Origin: Opitutus sp.
GTDB taxonomy: Bacteria; Verrucomicrobiota; Verrucomicrobiae; Opitutales; Opitutaceae
Reading direction: 5' to 3'
Assembly (NCBI GenBank): GCA_009695065.1
Contig: SIBR01000018.1
Span: forward strand, 1-64,000
DNA length: 64,000 nt
Below are positions 35,031 to 42,871 of the stretch, in pieces (position 1 is the stretch's first letter; the number at the start of each line of letters is the position of its first letter). The notes beneath the pieces were generated by a model, which did no database searches, was not told the DNA's origin, and saw nothing but the letters and a program-made list of their open reading frames with translations. The position numbers were made by a program, and so were the translations under genes.

Positions 35031-35070
35031 CGCCGGCCCCACTCCCTGAGCGGGGCCGGCGTTTTTATTT
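35031..35070 (+). terminator. Rho-independent terminator after the Gfo/Idh/MocA gene
   Basis: A 10-bp perfect stem (35031-35040 with 35052-35061) is followed by TTTTT and further T-rich sequence. It begins 25 bases after the stop codon and ends the PmoA-oxidoreductase transcript. Confidence 0.93.
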
Positions 35071-35129
35071 GCCGGCCGTAAGCAGCCCTCGCGAACCGGC
35101 CGGAAAATCCTCTCCGCCAAGGCGGACGA

Positions 35130-35945
35130 TCACTCGCCGAAGGTCTTGCGTAGATACTCGCGGCTGCGGGTGGCGATCGCCTCGGGGCCTTCCTCGAACT
35201 TGAAGACCTCCACGCTCACCATGCCGTCGTAGCCCACGTCGCGCAGGGCCGCGGCGATCGGGAAAAAATCCACGTCGCCGAAACCGGGCCCCTTCATGTT
35301 GGTGTCGTTCGCATGAAAATAGGCGAACTTGCCCGCGCTTTCCCGGATGATCTGCGGCACGGGTTTCGCCTCCGATGACATCGCTTTCACATCGAGGATG
35401 ATGCTCATCGCCCGGCTCGCGAACTGCGCCGCAAACCGGCGGCCCTCCTCGGCCGTGTTGACGAAATTGGTCTCCACCGGCGCCAGCGGCTCGAAGCACA
35501 ACACCACGCCACGATCCTCGGCCTCTTTCACCGCATCGCGGAACACCTCGGTGGCCCACGCCCACCCCTGCTCGTAGGTCACGCCGTCCTTCAGGTCGCG
35601 CTGCTTCGGCGAGCCAACGACGATGCGGTTGCCGCCGAGATCCGCACAGCACTTCACCAAGTCCACAAAATAGCGCGCCGTGCCCGCGCGCACTGCCGCA
35701 TCGGGATGTGTCAGGTACATTCCCTCCGTCTGCACGAGCACCCAATGCAGGCCGCTGATGGCGACCCCCGCACGCGCCGCCGATTCCCGGATGCGCTGGC
35801 GCGCCTCGGCGGAAATCTCGGTGACCCGTTTCGCCACCGTGAAGGGCGCGATTTCGACGGCGTCGTAACCGGCCTTGCGCGCAAAGGCGAAGGTGTCGTC
35901 GAGGGTCCAGCCTTGGAAGATTTCGTTGCAGATGCCGAATTTCAT
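35130..35945 (-). CDS. Sugar phosphate isomerase/epimerase (xylose isomerase-like TIM barrel)
   Basis: Protein of 271 residues in the AP-endonuclease-2/IolE-like TIM-barrel family. MKFGICNEIF at the start gives the first strand, so ATG 35945 is preferred over an earlier in-frame ATG at 36002. Metal-binding acidic and His residues are seen in VEIAPFT, LCFEPLAP, ILDVKAMS, YFHANDTNMKGPG and VSVEVFKF. It probably interconverts keto-sugars or inositol derivatives together with the neighbouring oxidoreductase. It is convergent with that gene and divergent from the creatininase gene. Confidence 0.88.
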   Translation of the reverse strand: MKFGICNEIFQGWTLDDTFAFARKAGYDAVEIAPFTVAKRVTEISAEARQRIRESAARAGVAISGLHWVLVQTEGMYLTHPDAAVRAGTARYFVDLVKCCADLGGNRIVVGSPKQRDLKDGVTYEQGWAWATEVFRDAVKEAEDRGVVLCFEPLAPVETNFVNTAEEGRRFAAQFASRAMSIILDVKAMSSEAKPVPQIIRESAGKFAYFHANDTNMKGPGFGDVDFFPIAAALRDVGYDGMVSVEVFKFEEGPEAIATRSREYLRKTFGE

Positions 35946-36133
35946 TCCGGCGACGATGGCCGGCCGCGCGCCACAGACAAGACTGCGATGCAGCGAATTC
36001 ACCGGAAAGTGATACTCCGCGCCGCGGGAGTTTCCCGCCGGCCCGCGCCCGAACCCCCGCTTTTCCGCCGGGTTGGACGCTCGTCGAGTTCGACATTGCC
36101 ACGCCCTTCTCCGCCGCCGGATAGTCGCCGCCG

Positions 36134-37030
36134 ATGAAACCGAAAAAGGGGCTAAAGACTTCGCGGGCGGCCACGGAATATCGCTACGAAAAACTGACCT
36201 GGCCCGATATCAACGACGCGGTCGACCTGGGCAAGGTCTGCATCATCCCCTGTGGCGCCGTCGAGCAGCACGGCCCCCACCTCCCGCTCGATGTCGACAT
36301 GGTTTGCCCCTCCGGCATCGCCCGCGGTGCCGGCGCCCTGGTCCCGGGCAAGATGCTCGTGCTGCCCACCGTGTGCTATGGCTACACCGGGCACGTGATG
36401 GATTTTCCCGGCACGATCAACAATCACTACGAGCACTTCATCAATCACGTCCTCGATATCACGAAGTCGCTCGCCTACCACGGCTTCAAAAAAATCATGC
36501 TGCTCAACGGGCATGGTTCGAACATGCCGAACCTCGATCTCGTCGCCCGCCGTACCAATCTCGAGACGGACGCGGAGTGCATCCTCGGCGCGTGGTGGAA
36601 TCTGCTGACGGTCGACAAGGATTTCCTGCCGCGCTGGCGCGAAAGCAAATTCCCCGGCGGCTGCGCCCATGCCTGCGAACTCGAAACCTCGCTCTACCTT
36701 TACCTCGACGGCGACAACGTACGCACCGACAAGATCAAGAGCGGCACGATCAGCTTCAACGAAGAGGAAAGCCCCTTCAACTTTGTCGATCTGTTCGGCG
36801 TCGGCCCCGCTTCCCTCATCTCCTGGACGAGCAGCTACAGCGCCACCGGCGTCCTCGGCGAAGCCGAACTGGCCACGCCCGAGAAGGGCAAGGAGGCCTA
36901 CGAGGAAGCTGTGAAACAGCTCGTGCGTTTCGTGACCTGGTTCAAGGACCGCCCGAAAGACCGCCGCCTCGACCTGCATCGGCGGAAACCGACGATGCCG
37001 ATGCCGTGGGGCCAGCAATCGCACCGCTGA
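36134..37030 (+). CDS. Creatininase family amidohydrolase
   Basis: Cytosolic metal enzyme of 298 residues. The signature CGAVEQHGPHLPLDVDM holds the Glu, His and Asp metal ligands, and LLNGHGSNMPNLD adds another conserved His. AHACELETSLYLYL supplies the later Glu. The family includes creatininase, mycofactocin MftE and enzymes in riboflavin or formamidopyrimidine turnover; nothing nearby indicates creatinine use. Length is normal. The C-terminal tail is basic and Pro/Met-rich. The next gene lies about 285 bases away behind an inverted repeat. Confidence 0.88.
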   Translation: MKPKKGLKTSRAATEYRYEKLTWPDINDAVDLGKVCIIPCGAVEQHGPHLPLDVDMVCPSGIARGAGALVPGKMLVLPTVCYGYTGHVMDFPGTINNHYEHFINHVLDITKSLAYHGFKKIMLLNGHGSNMPNLDLVARRTNLETDAECILGAWWNLLTVDKDFLPRWRESKFPGGCAHACELETSLYLYLDGDNVRTDKIKSGTISFNEEESPFNFVDLFGVGPASLISWTSSYSATGVLGEAELATPEKGKEAYEEAVKQLVRFVTWFKDRPKDRRLDLHRRKPTMPMPWGQQSHR

Positions 37031-37060
37031 CGGGACGATCCACCGGGTCGCCACACCCGG

Positions 37061-37160
37061 CGTGATCTTGATCATGCTTGTGCTCGTGATCCTGATCGCG
37101 CTCCTGCTCCACTGCGCCAACGTTCCGGATCGATCACGAGCAGGAGCAAGAGATCGCAGC
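37061..37160. repeat. GA[T/G][C/T]NN hexamer-array inverted repeat downstream of the creatininase gene
   Basis: The left arm (about 37061-37110), read on the minus strand, gives words GAGCAG, GAGCGC, GATCAG, then GATCAC, GAGCAC, AAGCAT, GATCAA, GATCAC. The right arm (about 37130-37160) gives GATCAC, GAGCAG, GAGCAA on the plus strand. This is the same word pattern and mirror arrangement as the element at 23109-23196. A separate 8-bp hairpin, CTCACGCG with CGCGTGAG, lies at 37182-37205. Confidence 0.8.
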
Positions 37161-37315
37161 TCGCATTCCCCACGCTCTCAACTCACGCGCAGAGCCACGC
37201 GTGAGAACGGGCCAGGCATTGGTTACACCCGGCTTCTCCCCGCGATTACAGAGAAGCGCCGCCCGGGGCCTTTTCCCGAGTTCCTGAGTTCCAGATAAAC
37301 CATCTGCCCGTTACC

Positions 37316-38800
37316 TTAGTGTGATTCGGTGAAGCTCGTGATCGAGTGCCACTCGAACACCTCCTGCAGGAGCGCGCGCTCGGCCTTCGCCACCACCCGT
37401 TCGAGCGCGCCCCACGTCTGCACAAAGGCCGCTTCCTTCCGCGCCGTTTCGAGCCGGATTCGCATCTCCCGATAACGCGCCACCCGCCGGTGGAGATCGT
37501 TGACCGAAATCAACGAGATGAATCCCGCCGCCAACACCGGCAGCACCACGGGGCCAAAGCCAAAGACCCAGGCCTGCACCCAGTGCGGCGCGACGGCGGC
37601 CGGCATCACGCTGTAAATCGCATACGCCGCGGTGAAAAGGATCGCGAGCGTCGACACGATGAAAAACCCGCCCCGCAATCGCGCCAGCAGCGGCACCGCC
37701 CTCGCCTCCTGCCGCGCAAAATAGGCGAGCTGGCCGTCGACGCGCTCGGCGAGGTAGCGCTGCTTGAATTCGTCGAAGGCCGCCGGCCGGGCCCGCGCCG
37801 CCCGCCGCTGGAGAATGTCGAGCGAGCGCCGCAGCGGCTCGAGCCCCGCCCAGTCGAAATCGTCGAAGAGGCGGAGCGAGCGCGGTAGCCCCCACGTGGC
37901 GAGCGCGCTGCGCGTGATCTCCGCCGCCAGCCGGCTGCGGACCCAGTCGTGCCGGTCGCGATACCGCCGCAACACCAGCGCCACCGCGAGCGCGCCGACC
38001 AGACACGACAGTTTTCCCCACGGCAGCGCGGCGAGATGCAGCTCGAACGCGAGCGTGGCCGCGGCGAGCCCCGTGGCCACAACGTGCAGTCCGATGGTGA
38101 GCGCAATCAGCCGGCGGAAATGCGGCGCGCCATGGGTCGCCGCGTGGTCGACCTTGTGGTGAAACGCCGCCACCCGGCTGCGGCCCGCGTCTTCCACGCC
38201 CGCCTCCGGCGACGCACCGACCGACGGCCGCCGGTTGAGAAAATCGAGATGACGATCGCCGAGTTTCAGGCGCTCGAAATTTTCCCGGCGGACCGCCAGC
38301 GTCTTCGCATTGATGATGATCACGGGCCGGCCCATCGCGCGCGCGTAGGCGACGATCTCCGCAGTGCCGCCCCGGCCGCGCGCCGGCTCGCCGTCCCAGA
38401 CCGTGAGCAGCACATCGCAGTGGTTCACCGCCTCCATGCCGCAATCGAGATACGCGTCCTCGCGCCCGGGCCGCTCGCCGATGATGCGCACGTGTTCGGC
38501 CTCGGCCATGAGCGTCTCGACCTCGCGCCAGGACTGCTCGTCGAAGTCGCGCCGGAATTCCGCCGGCGGCAACGGCAACACTGCTTCCCAGCCCAAGCCC
38601 AAAGCGAGCGCGGTGCGCGCAAACAGGATGTCGCTTCCGGCCGCCACCGAGGACAACGCGAGCCACTCGACGCCCGCTTCGCTTTTCAGCCCCGCCAGCA
38701 CCGCCTGCATGGCCCAGGCCACCCCCGGCTCGTCGTCGACCTGCCGGTGCCCGGTGAATCCCACGACGTGGAAGACGGGCAGTTGATCGGCTGGGGGCAT
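37316..38800 (-). CDS. SLOG-type nucleotide-binding domain fused to a four-helix membrane region with SLATT-like tail
   Basis: Protein of 494 residues. The N-terminus is a Rossmann-like SLOG (DprA/LOG-related) domain: GFTGHR at 14-19, ALSSVAAGSDILFA at 48-61, and WDGEPARGRGGTAEIVAYA at 135-153 followed by the hydrophobic strand PVIII. Four membrane segments follow at about 231-252, 263-276, 378-398 and 412-434. After the last one, LHRRVARYREMRIRLETARKEA then ERVVAKAERALLQEVFEW resembles the helical tail of SLATT (SLOG-associated two-TM) proteins. Such proteins are predicted effectors that sense a nucleotide signal and act on the membrane. It is divergent from a TIR gene. SLOG is well supported; SLATT is by pattern only. 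Confidence 0.72.
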   Translation of the reverse strand: MPPADQLPVFHVVGFTGHRQVDDEPGVAWAMQAVLAGLKSEAGVEWLALSSVAAGSDILFARTALALGLGWEAVLPLPPAEFRRDFDEQSWREVETLMAEAEHVRIIGERPGREDAYLDCGMEAVNHCDVLLTVWDGEPARGRGGTAEIVAYARAMGRPVIIINAKTLAVRRENFERLKLGDRHLDFLNRRPSVGASPEAGVEDAGRSRVAAFHHKVDHAATHGAPHFRRLIALTIGLHVVATGLAAATLAFELHLAALPWGKLSCLVGALAVALVLRRYRDRHDWVRSRLAAEITRSALATWGLPRSLRLFDDFDWAGLEPLRRSLDILQRRAARARPAAFDEFKQRYLAERVDGQLAYFARQEARAVPLLARLRGGFFIVSTLAILFTAAYAIYSVMPAAVAPHWVQAWVFGFGPVVLPVLAAGFISLISVNDLHRRVARYREMRIRLETARKEAAFVQTWGALERVVAKAERALLQEVFEWHSITSFTESH

Positions 38801-39177
38801 TCGGGAAATGTGTCCGCCGCGCGTGCGGCTCTGTCAACGGCGAAGCCTCCGTCATCTTTCCCGTTTCCCCAATCCGACATAGCCGGAACCAGGACTTTCC
38901 GCGGATAACGCGGATCGTCGCGGATAAATGCTTGGTTCAATCCGCGTTCCTCCGCGACATCCGCGGGGAAAGCATCGGAGCGCTCCACGAAAGCTCGTCG
39001 CAAACCTGCACGACGTTCGCGGTTGAGGATCTAATCGGTCCCGTCCTCTCCGACCGCGGAACGGCCAACCAAGCGCCCTGCATCCGTTCACCTCCGGGTT
39101 TCTCCTCGCCAGCGCGGGAAGCACCCTTTGACTTACGACATCCCCGCTTTGTCCCTACCCCACCCCCTCCGATCGCC
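38801..39177. other. Intergenic region between the divergent SLOG-membrane and TIR genes
   Basis: This 377-base stretch should hold both promoters. Its middle is occupied by the CGCGGAT-type inverted repeat (38894-38972). The part from 38973 to 39177 is open in the TIR frame but its translation (Arg/Pro/Ser-rich) looks non-coding. No clear -35/-10 pair or operator was identified. Confidence 0.6.
38894..38972. repeat. CGCGGAT-type inverted repeat upstream of the TIR gene
   Basis: Three CGCGGAT words on the left (within 38899-38927) face ATCCGCG, CCGCG and ATCCGCG words on the right (38939-38966). The outer ends CTTTCC and GGGAAAG also pair. The arms are imperfect but clearly mirrored. The same word family recurs at 42590-42855, on the other side of the TIR gene. 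Confidence 0.75.
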
Positions 39178-41544
39178 GTGAGCGATAGTCTCCACAAGGC
39201 TGTATTCATCAGCTACGCCCGCGAGGACAGCGAAGCCGCCCGCCGGATCGCCGATGCCCTGCGGGCCTTCGGCGTGGAGGTCTGGTTCGACCAGAACGAA
39301 TTGCGCGGCGGCGACACCTGGGACGCGAAGATCAAGCAACAGATCCGGGAGTGCGCGTTGTTCGTGCCGGTGATTTCGCAACATACGCAGGAGCGCACCG
39401 AAGGCTATTCCCGTCGCGAATGGAAGCTGGGCGTCGAACGTACCCACGACATGGCCTCGAGCCGCGCCTTCCTCGCTCCGATCGTCATCGACGAGACGAC
39501 CGAGGCACGGGCGGAAGTGCCCGAGGAATTCATGAAGGTGCAGTGGACCCGGCTGCCGCATGGCGTGCCTTCGCCGCAGTTCGTCGAGCAGATCAAGCGC
39601 CTGCTCACGCCCACCAGCCGGGCCACGGCGGCGACCATGCTGGAGCCGGGACACCCGCGCCCCCGCGCCGCACGCGACGTGGGCGTCGCGGCCCTAGGAA
39701 AGACCGGCAAGCGGGTCGCCGTGGCCGCGCTCGCGGTCGTGGCGCTCGCGGTCGGGATCTTTTTCGCGCTTCGGCCCCCTTCCGCCAAATCGCCCCCTAC
39801 TCCCGCGGCCTCCGTCGCGACCTCGGCCTCCGCCCCGCCTGCACCCCTCGCGGCGAAGCCGCCTTTGGATTTGGCCTCCGCCAAATCCATCGCCGTGCTC
39901 CCGTTCGCCAACATGAGCGACGACAAGGATGCGAATGCGTTTTTCGCCGACGGCATTCACGAGGACATCCTCACCAGTCTGTCGAACATCCGGGAGCTCC
40001 GGGTGGTGTCGCGGACATCGGTGATGCAATATCGCGGCACCACCAAGACCATCCGGCAAATCGCGCAAGAAATGGGCGTCGCGTACGTCCTCGAGGGCAG
40101 TGTTCGGCGGGCGGGGAATCGAATCCGCGTCACGGGACAATTGATCCGCGCCGCGACTGACGAGCATGTGTGGGCAAGGAACTACGATCGCGATCTCACG
40201 GACGTCTTCGCCATTCAGGCCGAGCTGGCCCAGGCGATTGCCGGTGAACTGCGCGCCGCCATCTCGCCGCAGGAAAAATCCCTGCTCGCGCGACGTCCGA
40301 CCGAAAATCTCCCCGCGTACGAACTCGTGCTGAAGGCGCGGGCAATCCGGCAATTGCCCGGCAATCGAAGCGGGCTGGCCCAGCAGATCAGTCTTTTGAA
40401 CGCTGCGGTGCAGCTCGATCCCAAATATGCGGATGCGTATGCCGATCTCGCGTATGTGCACGCGTATGCAGCTTGGGTCGACCGGTATGGCGCGCCGATA
40501 AGTGACGATCTGGCCAACGCACAGAAAGCGATCGATGCGGCCATTCGACTCGCTCCTGATTCCCCGGACGTAATCCGCGCGCTGGGAGATTACCACTATT
40601 ATGGTGAGCGCGATTATAGGGGGGCGATGGAACAGTACGAAAAGATGATGCGGCTCCGCCCAAACGACTCGACGGTATACAACCGGATGGCCTCGGTGCA
40701 TCGCCGTCAGGGCAGGTGGGCAGAATCGGTCGCAAATTTTCGCAGGGCCAAGGAACTCGATCCAGCCGATCTCGCCAACGTCGGAGGTCTCGCCGTTACG
40801 TTAAGTGCAGGGCGTCGATATGCTGAGGCCATCGCCGAGTGGCGTGTTGAGGCGGAACAGATTCCGAATAATTTGCGGTTTGGGTATGCCATCGCATTCA
40901 ATTCCTTCTGTGCGAGTGGTTCCACCCGCGAAATGGACGAATTCATCGGCCGGCTCTCACCGGAACAGGCGAATTCTAGTCTGAGTGTTGCATTGCGTAG
41001 ACAATGGGCGGCCCGACACGGGGACCTTGAGGAGGCCATCCGGCTTGATCGCGATTCGGCCCCGCGCGCTGGGTCCGCGGCCATCGAAATGGCGGTCGTT
41101 TTCGCGGTGCGGGGCGAGCTCGAGGCAGCGAAAGCCCGGCTGGGGAATTTGCCGGTCGAGCTGCGCGGCCAGGTTGTCTCCGGTCAGTCGGACGCCGCGG
41201 TGTGGATGAATCTTGCGAAAGTGGAGGCCCTATTGGGAAACAAGACCGAAGCATTGCGATGCGCGCGGAAAGCCGTTGAGCTGACGCCAGAGGCAGGGGA
41301 CGCTGTGCTTGCCCAGGGAATTCGAGCCGACCTGACCTTCGTCCAGGCGTGGACGGGCGATAAGGACGCGGCCATAGCTGAATACGCGCGTTTGCTGCGC
41401 ACGCCGTTTGGAAATAGTCGCGGCACTGATCTCGATACCGGCGTCCACGTGATGAAACGCGATCCGCGCTACGCCCCGCTGCGCGGCGACCCGCGGTTCG
41501 AAGCGTTGCTGAACGACCCGAAGAATAACGCGCTGCTGTTCTGA
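39178..41544 (+). CDS. TIR domain - membrane helix - TolB-like domain - TPR protein
   Basis: Protein of 788 residues from GTG 39178; a longer open frame upstream is rejected because it crosses a repeat. The TIR domain (about 6-145) starts KAVFISYAREDSEAARRI; Glu81 in YSRREWKLG sits where the NADase glutamate of enzymatic TIRs lies. One transmembrane helix spans about 179-197, followed by a Pro/Ala linker. A TolB/FlgO-like domain (about 237-355: SIAVLPFANMSDDKDANAFFADG, VSRTSVMQY, YVLEGSVRRAG) precedes TPR-like helices to the C-terminus (LDPKYADAYADLAY, LRPNDSTVYNRMA). The TPR half is noticeably less GC-rich at third positions than neighbouring genes. TIR plus sensor/scaffold domains suggests signalling or defence; whether it degrades NAD is unknown. 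Confidence 0.87.
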   Translation: MSDSLHKAVFISYAREDSEAARRIADALRAFGVEVWFDQNELRGGDTWDAKIKQQIRECALFVPVISQHTQERTEGYSRREWKLGVERTHDMASSRAFLAPIVIDETTEARAEVPEEFMKVQWTRLPHGVPSPQFVEQIKRLLTPTSRATAATMLEPGHPRPRAARDVGVAALGKTGKRVAVAALAVVALAVGIFFALRPPSAKSPPTPAASVATSASAPPAPLAAKPPLDLASAKSIAVLPFANMSDDKDANAFFADGIHEDILTSLSNIRELRVVSRTSVMQYRGTTKTIRQIAQEMGVAYVLEGSVRRAGNRIRVTGQLIRAATDEHVWARNYDRDLTDVFAIQAELAQAIAGELRAAISPQEKSLLARRPTENLPAYELVLKARAIRQLPGNRSGLAQQISLLNAAVQLDPKYADAYADLAYVHAYAAWVDRYGAPISDDLANAQKAIDAAIRLAPDSPDVIRALGDYHYYGERDYRGAMEQYEKMMRLRPNDSTVYNRMASVHRRQGRWAESVANFRRAKELDPADLANVGGLAVTLSAGRRYAEAIAEWRVEAEQIPNNLRFGYAIAFNSFCASGSTREMDEFIGRLSPEQANSSLSVALRRQWAARHGDLEEAIRLDRDSAPRAGSAAIEMAVVFAVRGELEAAKARLGNLPVELRGQVVSGQSDAAVWMNLAKVEALLGNKTEALRCARKAVELTPEAGDAVLAQGIRADLTFVQAWTGDKDAAIAEYARLLRTPFGNSRGTDLDTGVHVMKRDPRYAPLRGDPRFEALLNDPKNNALLF

Positions 41545-41550
41545 TGAAGA

Positions 41551-41634
41551 GCGGAACGCTCAACGTTTAACTCTCAACGCATGAAGCGAGCGGTGAACCT
41601 CGGAGGACCGATCCTCGAGCGTTGAGCGCTCCGC
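41551..41634. repeat. CTCAACG-type inverted repeat after the TIR gene
   Basis: GCGGAACGCTCAAC (41551-41564) pairs with GTTGAGCGCTCCGC (41621-41634), one mismatch in 14. The space between carries further CTCAACG/TTTAACT words. It starts six bases after the TIR stop and ends eight bases before the next gene, so it may act as terminator or processing hairpin. Confidence 0.7.
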
Positions 41635-41642
41635 AGCAGCCC

Positions 41643-42575
41643 ATGCTCCTCATCCGCACGATCCTGCTGGCCACGTTCGCGCTTCTCGGCGGGGTGGCCG
41701 TTGCCGCCAGCGTCGCGCCGGCCGCCAGTCCTCGCGAGCTCATCGTCTGCGGCCGCGAAAAGGTGTTCATTCTCGACCTCAACACGCGCGACGCCCAGGG
41801 CACGCCGAAGACGATTTGGAGCTGGCGCGCCACCGATCGGCCGGAATTGCCCGCGGCGTATCGGCCGTTGTTCCGCTCGACCGACGAATGCAAAGCCGTC
41901 GACGGCGGGCGGCGCATCCTGATCACGTCGTCGGGCGGGGCGGTCGCGCTGGTGGAACGCAGCGACGGCCGCGTGGTGTTCTACGGCCGCGCCCATAACG
42001 CCCACTCCGCCGATCTTCTCCCCAATGGCCGCATCGCCGTGGCCGCCTCGCGCGACCCGCAGGGCGTGAAGGGCGACGCCCTGGTCCTGTTCGACATCGC
42101 CCAATCCGATCGCGAGCTGTGGCGCACGGAACTCACCTCGGGGCACGGCGTCGTGTGGGACGAGGCGCGCCAGGTCGTGTGGGCGCTTTCCGACCGGGAA
42201 GTCCGCAGCTATCAGCTTGTCGATTGGGACCGCGCCACCCCGAGCTTGAAGCGCGTCGCGACGATCGCGCTGCCCGAATCGGGCGGGCACGACCTGTACC
42301 CGATCCCCGGCACGGCCTTCCTTTCCCTGACGACGAACGGGCATTGCTGGCTCGTGGACCGCGCCACCCGGACACTGCTGCCCCACCCGGCGCTCGCCGA
42401 CCGGGCCGGGATAAAAAGCATCGCCGTGCATCCGCTCACCGGGCAGATCGCGTTCACCGAGGCGGAGCCGCCGAACTGGTGGACGACAAGCATCCAGTTC
42501 CTGCAGCCGGCCGAGACCTGCTCGGTGCCCGGCGAGCAATTCTACAAAGTACGCTGGAACATCACCGCGCCGTGA
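41643..42575 (+). CDS. Secreted beta-propeller protein (DUF6528-like)
   Basis: Protein of 310 residues, started at ATG 41643 so that a signal peptide (MLLIRTILLATFALLGGVAVAAS) is formed; the open frame runs 21 bases further upstream into the inverted repeat. The mature part consists of repeated short beta units (ELIVCGREKVFILDL, KAVDGGRRILITSSGGAVALVE, GRIAVAASRD, RQVVWALSDREVRSYQL, GTAFLSLTTNGHCWLVD), as in a propeller. DUF6528 membership is my best recollection. No catalytic site is evident; a binding role is possible. It follows the TIR gene on the same strand but across a hairpin. Confidence 0.7.
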   Translation: MLLIRTILLATFALLGGVAVAASVAPAASPRELIVCGREKVFILDLNTRDAQGTPKTIWSWRATDRPELPAAYRPLFRSTDECKAVDGGRRILITSSGGAVALVERSDGRVVFYGRAHNAHSADLLPNGRIAVAASRDPQGVKGDALVLFDIAQSDRELWRTELTSGHGVVWDEARQVVWALSDREVRSYQLVDWDRATPSLKRVATIALPESGGHDLYPIPGTAFLSLTTNGHCWLVDRATRTLLPHPALADRAGIKSIAVHPLTGQIAFTEAEPPNWWTTSIQFLQPAETCSVPGEQFYKVRWNITAP

Positions 42576-42589
42576 TGGGGATTTATGCA

Positions 42590-42855
42590 ACCGCGGATGC
42601 ACGCGGATTGACACGGATAGAGCCGGAAAAAAATGAATCGTAGGAGCGGCTTTACGCCGCGATGCCCGCGAATCGCGGGGTGAACCCGCTCCTACAGTTT
42701 TTTGATCGGGGATTCCCGCGGCTGCACGCGAATCGAACTCGATCGCGGGAGCTTCAAACCTCGCGGAGACAGAGATTGATAAGACGAAAGAAAAAGAAGC
42801 GCGGCAACGGGCCGGTCTGGATTGTTATCCGCGTCGATCCGTGTTCATCCGCGGT
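42590..42855. repeat. CGCGGAT-type inverted repeat with a nested REP-like element
   Basis: The left arm (42590-42620) carries CCGCGGAT, ACGCGGAT and ACACGGAT words; the right arm (42827-42855) carries ATCCGCG, ATCCGTG and ATCCGCGGT. The arms match each other closely in reverse complement, separated by about 200 bases that include a REP-like palindrome at 42641-42695. The whole lies between the DUF6528-like gene and the convergent MFS gene (gap 42576-42871). Confidence 0.75.
42641..42695. repeat. REP-like palindromic element
   Basis: TAGGAGCGGC at 42641-42650 is mirrored by CCCGCTCCTA ending at 42694, with GC-rich inner stems (TTTACGCCGCGATG and CGCGAATCGCGGGG). This closely resembles the extragenic palindromes of Pseudomonas and Xanthomonas that begin TAGGAGCGG. 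It is nested inside the larger CGCGGAT inverted repeat. Confidence 0.7.
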
Positions 42856-42871
42856 GGTCATCAATCCGCAA

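Noticed and set aside
37061..37160. CRISPR array
   Set aside because: Units are only six bases, degenerate and inverted; there are no constant repeats with unique spacers and no cas genes.
38932..39177. N-terminal extension of the TIR protein
   Set aside because: The translation is Arg/Pro/Ser-rich and crosses an inverted repeat; the TIR fold begins directly after GTG 39178.
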